NCBI GenBank assembly: GCA_963849695.1
Contig: CAWKIT010000039.1
Span: 5,250 to 69,249 of the forward strand
From: DASSUW01 sp963849695
GTDB taxonomy: Bacteria > Actinomycetota > Thermoleophilia > Solirubrobacterales > Solirubrobacteraceae
Direction: 5' to 3'
Length of the DNA stretch: 64,000 nt
A program made the translations under genes and the position numbers. This document shows positions 34,032 to 43,301 of the stretch, piece after piece. Below the pieces are notes generated by a model. That model was not told the origin of the DNA and made no database searches. It was given only the letters and a program-made list of their open reading frames with translations. The number at the start of each line of letters is the position of its first letter. Within the stretch, counting starts at the first letter, position 1.

Positions 34032-34855
34032 TTGCACGGATGTGTCAAGGTCGTCGTCGGCGTCGTCATAGCGCTCTCGGTGGGATGGAGCGGCTTCTCG
34101 GGACTGGAGGTCCCAGCCACCGCCGACGCACAGACTCGACCTCAGCCCGAAGAGCTGTGGCAGGCGTACCCCCTTCACCCGCGGCACACGGGGACGTTGG
34201 AGCGGGTCTATCCGCCCGAGCGCCCCGGGCGTGCGCCGGCGGTGGCCGCGCCAATGCCGGCGGGGGACATGGGGTCCGCCGTGCCCGCTCTCCTCGCCAT
34301 CTCGCTCATCCTGACCGCGTTCCTCCTTGGCGGCGCGCTCGGGCTCGGCGACCTGCCGGTCAAGCTGCGTGGCGGCCTGGCCGCCGCCCACGCCCCGGCG
34401 GCGCCGAGGAAATCCGCGGCACGCACGACCGCCGCCACGAGGCCGGCGGCCCGCAGGCGCGCCCACACGGGCTCGCGGCCAACCGCCGCCAGCGGAAGGT
34501 GGTCGCGGAAGACCGGCACGACTGCGCCCCGATGCCCAGCCCGGAGCTCGAAGCGCTCGAGGCGGCGGAGGCGCGCGTCTTCGTGCCGGTGCGATGCGAG
34601 ATCGTGTGCCGAAGCGACTCGGTGTGCTCCCGATTCGCGGTGGCGGGGTTCGGCACCGACGGCACGTGCGTGTGGCTCGCGGAGTCTCCCCCGTTCTTGC
34701 CGGCGGGCGATCGTCAGGTCGGTCGCAGCCGCGCCGCGGTGGCCGCTCACCGGCGCCTCCTGGACCAGCTCACCGAGCAGGGCTGGGAGCCGGCCGGACA
34801 TGGCGAAGCTTGGTACGAAGCCAGGTTCCAACCGAAAGGGCAGATTGGTGTCTGA
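34032..34855 (+). pseudogene. Putative membrane-anchored exported protein, one apparent frameshift
   Basis: TTG 34032 follows a GAGGAG-type ribosome binding site (about 34018-34024) and opens a hydrophobic leader (VVVGVVIALSVGW), a Pro-rich segment, and a membrane span (VPALLAISLILTAFLLGGAL). That frame then becomes Arg/Ala-rich. A different frame carries credible coding sequence from about 34470: ANRRQRKVVAEDRH, ELEALEAAEARVFVPVRC, CEIVCRSDSVCSRF, and LLDQLTEQGWEPAGHGEAWY, ending at 34855. One indel at about 34380-34470 would join them. Alternatively, ATG 34532 starts a separate 107-residue gene. No family recognised; three closely spaced Cys are notable. Confidence 0.5.
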
Positions 34856-35459
34856 TCATGGACAGGAAGTCCGCAACTCTCTCTCCCGCGCCGACGTCCT
34901 CACGACCGCGATGCTCGCGGGCGCCGGCGTGGCCGCGGGCGGCGCGCTGCTAGGAGGCCTCGCCGACGGCGCGGCCTCGCAGCCGTCGAGGAAGCAGGAC
35001 CGCGAGATCCTCAATTTCGCCCTGCTGCTGGAGGAGCTGCAGGCGGCGTTCTACGCCGACGCGCTCCAGCGGGGCTCGCTCACAGGCGAGCTGCGGCAGT
35101 TTGCCGAGCAGGTCGGCGCCCAGGAGGAGGAACACGCCGATCTTGTTCGCCAGGCGCTGGGCGATGACGTGCGCGAGCTTCCCGCCTTCGACTTCGGCGA
35201 CGCGACCGGCGACGCGAAGACATTCGGGAGGACGGCGCGGGAGCTCGAGGACCTCGGCGTCGCCGCTTACAACACGCAGGCTCCGAACCTGACCAAGGAC
35301 GCGCTCGGTGCGGCGGCGCGGATCGTGTCCGTCGAGGCTCGTCACGCGGCCTGGATTCGCGACCTGCTGGGCGAGAACCCCGCTCCATTCGCGTCAGAGC
35401 CTCGCGCTTCGGCCGAGGAGGTCACCAAGGCGCTCAACCGTACGGGCTTCCTCGGGTAG
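34848..35459 (+). CDS. Exported ferritin-like domain protein
   Basis: A 203-residue protein. GTG 34848 lies 7 bp after AAGGG and overlaps the previous gene. The leader SLSRADVLTTAMLAGAGVAA looks like a TAT-type or lipoprotein-like export signal (SR-x-x-L before a hydrophobic run). The rest is a four-helix ferritin-like (PF13668-type) domain with two E-x-x-H elements, EEEH and EARH, plus helix Glu residues in LLLEELQAAFYADAL, a pattern of di-iron ligands. Function is unknown; sequestration of iron or a di-iron oxidase outside the membrane are options. Confidence 0.82.
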   Translation: MSDHGQEVRNSLSRADVLTTAMLAGAGVAAGGALLGGLADGAASQPSRKQDREILNFALLLEELQAAFYADALQRGSLTGELRQFAEQVGAQEEEHADLVRQALGDDVRELPAFDFGDATGDAKTFGRTARELEDLGVAAYNTQAPNLTKDALGAAARIVSVEARHAAWIRDLLGENPAPFASEPRASAEEVTKALNRTGFLG

Positions 35460-35464
35460 GCAAG

Positions 35465-36139
35465 ATGTCCGATCTCACCCTCACCACGCTGGACCGCGAC
35501 GGCGCGTTGCTCGAGCCTCTCGCCGAACTGCAGGGCTCGACGCGCGCCGAGTTCCTGTCAAAGGCGGCGCTCGGGGGCGCGACTCTGCTCGCCGCCTTCG
35601 CCGCGCCGCCGGACGCCGAGGCGCAGTCCGCCAAGCGCGACATCGCGATCCTGAACTACGCACTGGCGCTCGAGTATCTGCAGGACTCGTTCTACTCGGA
35701 GGTCGAGCAGCTCGGCGGCTTCAGCGGAGAGCTCGGCCGCCAGGCGCGCGTCGTGGGCGCTCATGAGCGGGCGCACGTCGAGGCGCTCCGCCAGGTGCTC
35801 GGCCGCCGTGCCATAAGCCGGGGCCGCTACGACTTCCGCGGCGCGACGGAGAAGCGGGACGCCTTCACGCGCACGGCCGTCGCCTTCGAGGACCTGGCGG
35901 TCGCGGCCTACAAGGGCCAGGCGCCGTACATCTCCGACAGCGGCCTTCTCGTCGCCGCCCTCGGGATCCACACCGTCGAGGCGCGGCACGCGGCCTGGAT
36001 CCGCCGGCTGGCCGGCAGCTCGCCGGCACCGAACGCTTTCGACGAGCCGCGGACGGCCAAGAGCGTGCTCACCCTGGTCGAACGCACGAACTTCACGATG
36101 AAGACCCGGAGCAGGCGATCGCCGCGGTTCACCGGCTGA
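35465..36139 (+). CDS. Second exported ferritin-like domain protein
   Basis: A 224-residue paralog of the preceding gene, 5 bp downstream. Leader: STRAEFLSKAALGGATLLAA (TAT-like, one Arg). The ferritin-like bundle has NYALALEYLQDSFYSEVEQL, ERAH and VEARHAAWIRRL, the same two E-x-x-H ligand pairs. The end of the frame (MKTRSRRSPRFTG) is probably not native: it runs into the leader of the next gene, where one base seems missing, so the true C-terminus is uncertain. Confidence 0.82.
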   Translation: MSDLTLTTLDRDGALLEPLAELQGSTRAEFLSKAALGGATLLAAFAAPPDAEAQSAKRDIAILNYALALEYLQDSFYSEVEQLGGFSGELGRQARVVGAHERAHVEALRQVLGRRAISRGRYDFRGATEKRDAFTRTAVAFEDLAVAAYKGQAPYISDSGLLVAALGIHTVEARHAAWIRRLAGSSPAPNAFDEPRTAKSVLTLVERTNFTMKTRSRRSPRFTG

Positions 36140-36939
36140 TCGAGGGCCGCGGGCGGCGGGCGGCGATCGTCGCCGCCCTCACGGCGATCGCCGTTGCCGG
36201 CGTCACGCTCGTCGGCGGCAGCCGGCCCGCAGAGCCGGCGCCCGGCGCTCGAGTCGAGACTCCGACGCTCCCCCGGCCGCCGGAGCCGGCGTTTCCGATC
36301 GGCGACCCGGTCCCGCTCGCCTCCGACCGGCACGAGTCGCGCTGGGCGAAGGTCGAGACCGCGACCGTGGCGCGGGCCGAGCCGCGGCCTCGTGCACGGC
36401 CGGTGGGCCACCTGTCGCAGCGCACGCCGGAGGACACGACAAACCTCGTGCCGGCGCTCGACCGGGCCGTCGACCGGGGAGGCCGGCTGTGGGTGCGCGT
36501 GCGCCTTCCGGTGCTGCCGAACAACACGACCGGGTGGGTCCCGCGCCGCGCACTCGGCGGCTACGACACCGTGAACACCCGCTTCGTGGTCGACCTCGAC
36601 GCGCTGCAGGCGACACTGCTGCGGGATGGGCGCCCGGTCATGCGCGTACCGGTCGGCGTCGGGATGCCGGCGGCGCCGACGCCGCGTGGCGAGTTCTACG
36701 TCCGCAACCGGCTTACCTCGTACCGCAGTCCGTTCTACGGTCCCCTCGCCTTCGGCACCAGCGCCCGCTCGCCGACGCTGACGGACTGGCCGGCGGGCGG
36801 CTTCGTCGGCATTCACGGCACCAACCGGCCGGACCTCGTTCCGGGCCGCGTGTCGCACGGGTGCATCCGGCTGCGCAACCGCGACATGCGGCGGCTCGGC
36901 AGCGCGATGCCGGTGGGCACGCCGATCACGGTCCGCTAG
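36098..36939 (+). CDS. L,D-transpeptidase (ErfK/YbiS/YcfS/YnhG family), start region shifted
   Basis: The catalytic YkuD domain is clear: RFVVDLDALQATLLRDG, VGVGMPAAPTPRGEFYVRN, and the active-site motif HGTNRPDLVPGR followed by SHGCIRLRN with the nucleophilic Cys. It forms 3-3 peptidoglycan cross-links or attaches proteins to the wall. The first ordinary start in this frame is GTG 36367, but upstream codons encode DPEQAIAAVHRLIEG and a membrane span (AAIVAALTAIAVAGVTLVGG). ATG 36098 would start it as MKDPEQA if AA at 36101-36102 were AAA; I take that as the real start. The stop overlaps that of the convergent HxlR gene. Confidence 0.85.
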
Positions 36940-37379
36940 ACGATGCGCGGGGCGGTCTGCGAGCGAGCCTTGATCTCCTCGCCCTCCGTGCGCCAGCGCT
37001 GCAGGCGGTCGTAGTGCTCGCGGGCGCTCGACATGTCGGCCTGGTGCTCGAGACCCCAGCCGGCGAGCGGGGCGAGCGCGACCAGAAGGTTCTCGCCGAC
37101 CGGCGACAGCTCGTACTCCACGCGCGCGGGCACGCGCGCGTAGACGTGGCGCTCGACCAGCCCGTCGCGCTCGAGCTGGCGCAGGGTGGCGCTGAGCATG
37201 CGGCGCGAGACACCGTCGATCTGGCGCAGCAGCTCGTTGAAGCGATGCGTGCCCTGGGCGAGGCGCGCGAGCACGACGACGCTCCACTTGGCGGCCAGGA
37301 CGCCGACGGCGGCCTGCAGTGCCTTCAGGGTCTCGTCGTCGGATGCCCGCAGCGTGAGGGGCCGGGGGGTGCTTGCCAT
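36936..37379 (-). CDS. HxlR family transcriptional regulator
   Basis: A 147-residue winged-helix protein: AAVGVLAAKWSVVVLARLAQ, GTHRFNELLRQIDGVSRRML, LRQLERDGLVERHVYARVPA and the wing VEYELSPVGENLL are the HxlR signature, except that the Cys usual near the N-terminus of redox-sensing members is absent. It diverges from glycerate kinase with only 35 bp between the starts, so it may regulate that gene (inference). Confidence 0.9.
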   Translation of the reverse strand: MASTPRPLTLRASDDETLKALQAAVGVLAAKWSVVVLARLAQGTHRFNELLRQIDGVSRRMLSATLRQLERDGLVERHVYARVPARVEYELSPVGENLLVALAPLAGWGLEHQADMSSAREHYDRLQRWRTEGEEIKARSQTAPRIV

Positions 37380-37414
37380 GGCTTCGATGGTGACATGTCG
37401 GCAGGCGCGAGAAT

Positions 37415-38428
37415 GTGTCGGTGACGCTTCCCGAGCGGCCCGTCCTCGTCGCCCCCGATTCGTTCAAGGGCACCTTCAGCGCCGCCGAGGTGGCGGGCGC
37501 GATCGGCCGCGGGCTCGAGCGCGCCGGCCTGATGCCGCCCGACCTGTGCCCGGTCGCCGACGGCGGCGAGGGCACGATGGCCGCCCTGCTGCCGCGGCTC
37601 GGCGGCGAGGTGGTGGCGGCGCCCGCCCACGACCCGCTCGGGCGCGAGCTCAACGGCTGCTTCGCGCGCGTCGAGGAGGGCGGCTCCGCGATCGTGGAGA
37701 CCGCGACCGCGAGCGGGCTCGGCCTCGTGGCCGAGGACGAGCGCGACGCGTGGGCGGCCTCGACCTACGGCACCGGCGAGCTGATCGCCGCCGCCGCCGC
37801 GGCGGGCGCACAGGTGATCGTGGTCGCGGTCGGCGGCTCGGCGACCACCGACGGCGGCGCCGGCGCGCTCGAGGCGATCGAGGAGGCCGGCGGCGTCGGC
37901 GGGGCGCGCCTCGTCGTGCTGTGCGACGTGCGCACGCCGTTCGAGCACGCCCCGAAGGTGTTCGGCCCTCAGAAGGGCGCCGACCCGGCCATGGTCAGAC
38001 GGCTCGAGCGACGGCTCGACGAGTTGGCGGGACGCTGGCCGCGCGACCCGCGCGGAGTGCCGATGACCGGCTGCGCGGGCGGACTGTCGGGCGGGCTGTG
38101 GGCGGCTCACGGCGCCGTGCTGGAGCCGGGCGCGCCCTGGGTGCTCGACGCGCTCGACTTCGACGCGCGCATGCGGGCCGCCCGCGCCGTCGTCACCGGC
38201 GAGGGCAAGCTCGACGCGCAGACCCTCCAGGGCAAGCTGGTGGGCGAGATCGGCACCCGCGCCCGTCAGGCCGGCGTGCCGCTGCACGCGATCGTCGGTA
38301 CCGACGCGCTCGACGGGTTCGGCAAGCGCATCATCGACCTCATGCGCGTGATCGAGGCGACCGACCTGCGCGAGCTGGAGGCGGCCGGCGAGGCCCTCGG
38401 CACCGAACTGGCCGAGGGCCTCGCGTAG
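37415..38428 (+). CDS. Glycerate kinase
   Basis: A 337-residue GckA/GarK-type glycerate 2-kinase (PF02595): LVAPDSFKGTFSAAEVAGAI, PVADGGEGTMAALL, VGGSATTDGGAGAL, FGPQKGADPAMV and VVTGEGKLDAQTLQGK are the conserved motifs. It phosphorylates D-glycerate with ATP, feeding glycerate into glycolysis. GTG 37415 is used; GTG 37421 is an alternative. No other glycolate/glycerate genes are adjacent. Confidence 0.93.
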   Translation: MSVTLPERPVLVAPDSFKGTFSAAEVAGAIGRGLERAGLMPPDLCPVADGGEGTMAALLPRLGGEVVAAPAHDPLGRELNGCFARVEEGGSAIVETATASGLGLVAEDERDAWAASTYGTGELIAAAAAAGAQVIVVAVGGSATTDGGAGALEAIEEAGGVGGARLVVLCDVRTPFEHAPKVFGPQKGADPAMVRRLERRLDELAGRWPRDPRGVPMTGCAGGLSGGLWAAHGAVLEPGAPWVLDALDFDARMRAARAVVTGEGKLDAQTLQGKLVGEIGTRARQAGVPLHAIVGTDALDGFGKRIIDLMRVIEATDLRELEAAGEALGTELAEGLA

Positions 38429-38437
38429 CGCGGAGGA

Positions 38438-39994
38438 CTAGCTCTGCCCCTTGCGGTGGCCGGGCTTGCCCTGCGGTTCCTGCGTCTGCACGTTCAGCGT
38501 GCCCATCTTGTACGCGCTCGAGCCGGCGACGCTCGGGTCCGTGAACTTGAACACGTCGAAGCCGCGCTGGATCTCGCTGCCGTAGATGTAGCCGTTGTAG
38601 AAGTACGACGACCAGAAGCCGGCCAGCGGGTTCGGCGGCTCGGCGGTGGAGAACGGCCCACGGTCGAACCAGGCGAGCTCCTCCACGTCGTTGCCGTCGG
38701 TCCAGTCGATGATCGACACGCCGCCCTGGTACCAGGACTGCACGAGCAGGTCGCGGCCCTTGTTGTTCGGGATCAGGCTGCCGTTGTGAGCCACGCAATT
38801 CTCCGAGTTGTTCTGCGTCCTCGGGATCTTGAAGTAGCTCATGAACTTCGGGTTGGCCGGATCCGTGATGTCGTAGATGGCGTCGGCGCCCTTGTTGGGC
38901 CCGACCGTCGGGTTGCATGTCGGCGCCGTGCCGCCGCCGAGCTCGTCGGTGAACAGCACCTTGTTGCCGTCGTCGCTGATCGTGGCGCTGTGCCAGAACG
39001 CGAAGTTCTCGTTGTCGATGATGTTCGACAGCACCTCCGGACGCTCCGGGTCGGAGATGTCCATCATCACGCCCTCGCCCATGCAGGCGCCGGCGGCCAG
39101 GTCGATCGCCGGGTAGACGGTGATGTCGTGGCAGCCGTTCGTGGCGCGCGTGTCCGCGTCACCCGGGTTGCCGCCGTCGGGGAACAGCACCGGCTCGCTC
39201 AGCACGCGCGCAGCGGCGGGGTTGGCACGCGGGACCTCGACGATCGAGATCTTGTCGTGCGTGCCCTCGCAGTTGACGCGGCCGGCGGCGCTGTCGTAGG
39301 ACGACACGTAGATCAGGAGCCGGGTCTTCTGGGGGATCACCGTGTGGGTATGGGAGCCGCAGTCGGTGCGCACGGCTGTCACGTACTCGAGGTTCGAGGG
39401 ATCGGAGGCGTCCCAGATCCGCAGGCCCTCCCAGCTCGTGGCCTCGCTGACCGACTCCGCGGCGGTCGCGGCGCGGTTGCCCTCGCACTCGGGCTTGTTG
39501 CGGCGGGAATCCGTCGAGCTGACGAGGATCCCGTCGTTGACGGTGACGTCATTCTGCGAGCCCGGACAGTGCACGAATCCGGCGTAGCTCGGCCGGGCGC
39601 CGTTGCGGACGTCGAAGACCTGGAGGCCGTCGTAATTGCCCTGGAACGCGTAGCCGTCCTCGAACGCGAGGTCCGAGTTCAGGTCGGTGTTCGTCACCAC
39701 GTCGTCGAACGGAGCGGACTTGGGCCGGTTGAAGAGGTGCTTGAGGTTCGAAGTGCCGGTGGCGTCGCCCGCCTCGAGTCGAGCGCCTGAGTCGTCGAAG
39801 TTCTTGACGGCCGCGGATCCGATGCAGACCTCGTATGCATCGCCCCACTCCTCGAACATCGCGCCGCTCGGCATCGACGCCAGCGTCGCGTCCGCGCACG
39901 CTTCCGGATGCGCTGCCGCGCTCGACGGCAGCACGGCTACGACCCCTACGGCGATCGCAGCAGCCAACAGATGACGCACGTTTCGTGCGCTCAT
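38438..39994 (-). CDS. Secreted LVIVD-type beta-propeller protein
   Basis: A 518-residue exported protein. Signal peptide: MSARNVRHLLAAAIAVGVVA, cleavage near SSAAAHP. The strong ribosome binding site GGGAGGG lies at 40001-40007, six bases before ATG 39994. The mature part has blade-like repeats such as GLQVFDVRNGARPSYAG, GLRIWDASDPSNLEYV, GVMMDISDPERPEVLS, ADAIYDITDPANPKFMS and FDVFKFTDPSVAG, the LVIVD pattern of a seven-bladed propeller. At least eight Cys could form disulfides. Function unknown. Its stop is 9 bp from the convergent glycerate kinase stop. Confidence 0.85.
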   Translation of the reverse strand: MSARNVRHLLAAAIAVGVVAVLPSSAAAHPEACADATLASMPSGAMFEEWGDAYEVCIGSAAVKNFDDSGARLEAGDATGTSNLKHLFNRPKSAPFDDVVTNTDLNSDLAFEDGYAFQGNYDGLQVFDVRNGARPSYAGFVHCPGSQNDVTVNDGILVSSTDSRRNKPECEGNRAATAAESVSEATSWEGLRIWDASDPSNLEYVTAVRTDCGSHTHTVIPQKTRLLIYVSSYDSAAGRVNCEGTHDKISIVEVPRANPAAARVLSEPVLFPDGGNPGDADTRATNGCHDITVYPAIDLAAGACMGEGVMMDISDPERPEVLSNIIDNENFAFWHSATISDDGNKVLFTDELGGGTAPTCNPTVGPNKGADAIYDITDPANPKFMSYFKIPRTQNNSENCVAHNGSLIPNNKGRDLLVQSWYQGGVSIIDWTDGNDVEELAWFDRGPFSTAEPPNPLAGFWSSYFYNGYIYGSEIQRGFDVFKFTDPSVAGSSAYKMGTLNVQTQEPQGKPGHRKGQS

Positions 39995-40196
39995 GAATCT
40001 CCCTCCCCTGTCGAGGTAGCGCCCTCCCACGGGCTATTGAGGCGGAACCATACCCCGATGCCGCCCCGGCCCCACCTCTTCTTGCCGTCGCCCGGGTCAC
40101 TCCGCGCGGTCGTGAGCGGGGCGGGGTCGTTCGGCACCGGTGCAGGCCTCGAAGCCTTTATCCGAAGCTGACCGGAGGGCGCTAAGCAATGCCGGC

Positions 40197-41276
40197 ATGA
40201 GCCGGCTCCTGTTCTTCATCGCCGGCGCGGTGTCGGTCGGCGCCGTCGTCGGCGTCCTCGCGCTCGCGGGCGCGTTCGACGACGACTCCGAGCCGGCGAC
40301 CCGCTCGGCGACGACCCCCCAGCCGACCACGCAGCCGTCCGGCGCAGCGCTCGACGTCGCCGCCCTCTATGAGCGCGTGGCCCAGGGTGTGGTGTTCGTG
40401 CAGGCCAACTCCGGCGCCGGCGAGCTGCCGTTTCCGGGCGGCGGCCAGGCCGCGAGCGGCTCAGGCTTCGTGATCGACGACGAGGGCCGCGTCGTCACGA
40501 ATCAGCACGTGGTCGCCGGGGCGGATGAGTTCCGCGTGCGCTTCGGCGAGGACGGCGAGCCGATCGAGGCCGAGCTGCTGGGCGACGACCCGTCGGTCGA
40601 CCTCGCGCTGCTGAAGGTCGACCCGGAGGACGTCGGCGAGGAGCTGCAGCCGCTCGAGCTCGGCGCCTCCGAGGACCTGCGGCCGGGCGACCCGGTGATC
40701 GCCATCGGCAGCCCGTTCGGGCTCGAGGGCACGGTCACCAGCGGCATCGTGTCCGCGCTGGGGCGCACGATCACCGCTCCCAATGACTTCTCGATCTCCG
40801 GCGCCATCCAGACCGACGCGGCGATCAACCCCGGCAACTCGGGCGGCCCGCTGCTCGACGAGCAGGGCCGCGTGATCGGCGTCAACTCGCAGATCCGCAC
40901 CGGCGGCGGCAACGCCAACTCCGGCGTCGGGTTCGCAGTGCCCGTGGACGAGATCAAGCGCTCGCTCCCGGCGCTCGAACGCGGCGAGGAGCCCGAGCGC
41001 GCGTTCCTCGGCGTTCGCAGCGAGACCGCACCGGAGGGCGGAGCGCTGGTCGTCGCGGTGGCCCCGGGCGCTGCCGCCGCGCGCGCCGGCCTGCGCGCGG
41101 GCGACCGGATCGTCGAGGCGGCCGATCAGCCGGTACGCGATCCCGACGACGTCTCGGCGGTCGTGAACGCCCGCCGCCCGGGCGATGAGGTACGTGTAGT
41201 GGTGGAGCGAGACGGCGAACGGCGTACCCTCACGGTCACGCTCGGCGACCAGCCCGAGCAGGCGAACAACCCCTGA
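40197..41276 (+). CDS. HtrA/DegP-like membrane-anchored serine protease with PDZ domain
   Basis: A 359-residue protein with an N-terminal anchor (LLFFIAGAVSVGAVVGVLAL), a Thr/Pro-rich linker, a trypsin-like domain with His in VVTNQHVV, Asp in SVDLALLKV and Ser in NPGNSGGPLL, and a C-terminal PDZ domain (GAAAARAGLRAGDRIVEA). It degrades or senses misfolded proteins outside the membrane. ATG 40197 is placed right before the anchor; the frame is open to GTG 40140. It lies 28 bp before the MoxR gene, so it may head that operon. Confidence 0.9.
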   Translation: MSRLLFFIAGAVSVGAVVGVLALAGAFDDDSEPATRSATTPQPTTQPSGAALDVAALYERVAQGVVFVQANSGAGELPFPGGGQAASGSGFVIDDEGRVVTNQHVVAGADEFRVRFGEDGEPIEAELLGDDPSVDLALLKVDPEDVGEELQPLELGASEDLRPGDPVIAIGSPFGLEGTVTSGIVSALGRTITAPNDFSISGAIQTDAAINPGNSGGPLLDEQGRVIGVNSQIRTGGGNANSGVGFAVPVDEIKRSLPALERGEEPERAFLGVRSETAPEGGALVVAVAPGAAAARAGLRAGDRIVEAADQPVRDPDDVSAVVNARRPGDEVRVVVERDGERRTLTVTLGDQPEQANNP

Positions 41277-41304
41277 TGGCTGATTCCACGACCCAGGAGA
41301 TCGG

Positions 41305-42333
41305 ATGACAGCGGACGAGCGGCGCCTGCGGGCACTGGAGCGCGAGGAGGACGACTCGCGTTCCGCGCGCACCGCCCACGACGCGCTCGAGACCGGGCTG
41401 TTCGAGATCAAGCGCGTGATCGTCGGCCAGGAGGCGATGCTCGAACGCGTGCTGGTGGCGCTGCTCGCCGGCGGCCACGTCCTGCTCGAGGGTGTCCCCG
41501 GCCTGGCCAAGACGCTGACCGTCAAGACGGTGGCGGACGTGCTCGGCGGCTCGTTCAAGCGGCTCCAGTTCACGCCCGACCTGGTACCTGCCGACCTCGT
41601 CGGCACCCGCATCTACCGGCCCGACACCGGCGGGTTCGACACCGAGCTCGGCCCCGTGTTCTGCAACTTCCTGCTCGCCGACGAGATCAACCGCGCCCCC
41701 GCCAAGGTCCAGTCGGCGCTGCTCGAGGTGATGCAGGAGCACCAGGTGACGATCGGTCACACGACGCACCCCGTGCCCGACCCCTTCCTCGTGCTCGCCA
41801 CCCAGAACCCGATCGAGTCCGAGGGCACCTATCCGCTGCCCGAGGCGCAGGTCGACCGCTTCATGTTCAAGCTCGTGGTCGACTATCCGGAGACGCGCGA
41901 CGAGGTCGCCGTGGTCGAGCGGTCGCTGGACGGCGGCGCGGTCGCGCGCCAGGTCCTGAGCCCCGAGATGCTCGCCGACTACCAGCGGGCCTCCGCCGGC
42001 GTGTTCGTCGACCGGCGCGTGATGGAGTACGCGGTCGCGCTCACCACCGCCACGCGCGAGGACCCCGGCGGCCAGGGCTGGGTCGAGTTCGGCGCCAGCC
42101 CGCGCGGCTCGATCAACCTCATCCACGCCGGCCGCGCGCTCGCGCTGCTGCGCGGCCGCGACTACCTGCTGCCGATCGACGTGCGCGACCTGGCACGCGA
42201 CGTGCTCCGCCACCGGCTCGTGCTCACCTACGAGGCGCTGGCCGCCGGCGTCGATGCCGACCGGGTGCTCGACGACGTGCTCGACCAGGTGCCGATGCCG
42301 CGGATCGAGCTGGCGGAGGAGCACGCGAAGTAG
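41305..42333 (+). CDS. MoxR family AAA+ ATPase
   Basis: A 342-residue MoxR-type ATPase: Walker A in LLEGVPGLAKTLTVKT, RLQFTPDLVPADLVGT, Walker B in NFLLADEINRAPAKVQSALL, sensor 1 in LATQNPIESEGTYPLPEAQ, and the C-terminal helical lid with ASPRGSINL. MoxR proteins act as chaperones that mature or insert metal ions into partners, usually with VWA proteins encoded next door, as here. Its stop overlaps the next gene's GTG. Confidence 0.93.
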   Translation: MTADERRLRALEREEDDSRSARTAHDALETGLFEIKRVIVGQEAMLERVLVALLAGGHVLLEGVPGLAKTLTVKTVADVLGGSFKRLQFTPDLVPADLVGTRIYRPDTGGFDTELGPVFCNFLLADEINRAPAKVQSALLEVMQEHQVTIGHTTHPVPDPFLVLATQNPIESEGTYPLPEAQVDRFMFKLVVDYPETRDEVAVVERSLDGGAVARQVLSPEMLADYQRASAGVFVDRRVMEYAVALTTATREDPGGQGWVEFGASPRGSINLIHAGRALALLRGRDYLLPIDVRDLARDVLRHRLVLTYEALAAGVDADRVLDDVLDQVPMPRIELAEEHAK

Positions 42334-43301
42334 TGACGTTCCAGGAGCCGCTCCTGCTGCTGGGGCTGGCGCTGGTTCCCCTCGCCCTGGCCGCCTATGT
42401 CGTCGCCCAGCGCCGTCGCCGGCGGTTCGCGGTCCGCTTCACGAACGTCGACGTGCTGGCCGCAGTCGCCGCTCGCACCAACTGGACGCGTCACATCCCG
42501 GCGCTGCTGGCGCTGCTCGCGCTCGCCGCGCTGCTGATCGCGCTCGCGCGGCCGGAGCGCACGGTGGCCGCCGAGCAACGGCAGGCGATGGTGGTGATGG
42601 TGACCGACGTCTCCGGCTCGATGCGGGCGACCGACGTCCAGCCGACCCGCCTGTTCGCGGCCAAGCAGGCGGGCCACGCGCTGGTCGACAAGCTGCCGCG
42701 CGACTTCCGCCTCGGGCTGGTCGGCTTCAACCACGTCGCCTCCCAACTGGTCGAGCCGACCACCGACAAGCAGCGCATCGGCGCCGGGGTCGACGGGCTG
42801 ACCGCGAGCGGCGGAACTGCGATGGGCGACGGCCTCGCGCTCGGCATCGAGGCGGCGCGCACGCCGGTCACCAACGAGCTCGGCGTGCCCCAGCGGCTGC
42901 CGGCCGCCATCGTGCTGCTGTCGGACGGCGCCAGCACCGCCGGCACCGAGGACCCGGTGACGGTCGCCGAGCGCGCGCGCGAGCTGCGGATCCCGATCTA
43001 CACGGTGGCGCTCGGCACGGCCGGCGGCACGATCGAGCACACGCGCCGCGACGGCACGACGTGGACCGAGACGGTGCCGCCCGACGTCGGCACGCTGCAG
43101 GAGATCGCGCGCGAGTCGCGCGGGCGTTTCTTCCAGGCGGCCGACGCCCAGCGGCTGTCCGACATCTACCGCAGCCTCGGCACTCGCCTCGCCACCCGGC
43201 GCGAGAAGCAGGAGGTCACCGCCGCGTTCGCGGGCGGCGGGCTGGCGCTGCTCGTGTTCGGCATGGTGGCCGCGGTCGCACGCGGAGGGCGGCTGCCGTG
43301 A
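42333..43301 (+). CDS. VWA domain membrane protein (BatA-like), copy 1
   Basis: A 322-residue protein with an N-terminal membrane span (LLLGLALVPLALAAYVVAQ), a second span before the VWA domain (LLALLALAALLIALARPE), a VWA domain with the MIDAS motif VMVTDVSGSM and later Thr/Asp ligands (ASGGTAMGDG, LLSDGAS), and a C-terminal span (AGGGLALLVFGMVAAVA). The layout is that of the aerotolerance/Bat-type VWA proteins. GTG 42333 overlaps the moxR stop by one base. Confidence 0.9.
   Translation: MTFQEPLLLLGLALVPLALAAYVVAQRRRRRFAVRFTNVDVLAAVAARTNWTRHIPALLALLALAALLIALARPERTVAAEQRQAMVVMVTDVSGSMRATDVQPTRLFAAKQAGHALVDKLPRDFRLGLVGFNHVASQLVEPTTDKQRIGAGVDGLTASGGTAMGDGLALGIEAARTPVTNELGVPQRLPAAIVLLSDGASTAGTEDPVTVAERARELRIPIYTVALGTAGGTIEHTRRDGTTWTETVPPDVGTLQEIARESRGRFFQAADAQRLSDIYRSLGTRLATRREKQEVTAAFAGGGLALLVFGMVAAVARGGRLP

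Noticed and set aside
34032..35459. 475-codon frame joining the membrane leader to the ferritin-like domain
   Set aside because: The middle is low-complexity Arg/Ala translation of another frame, and the ferritin gene has its own ribosome binding site and GTG at 34848.
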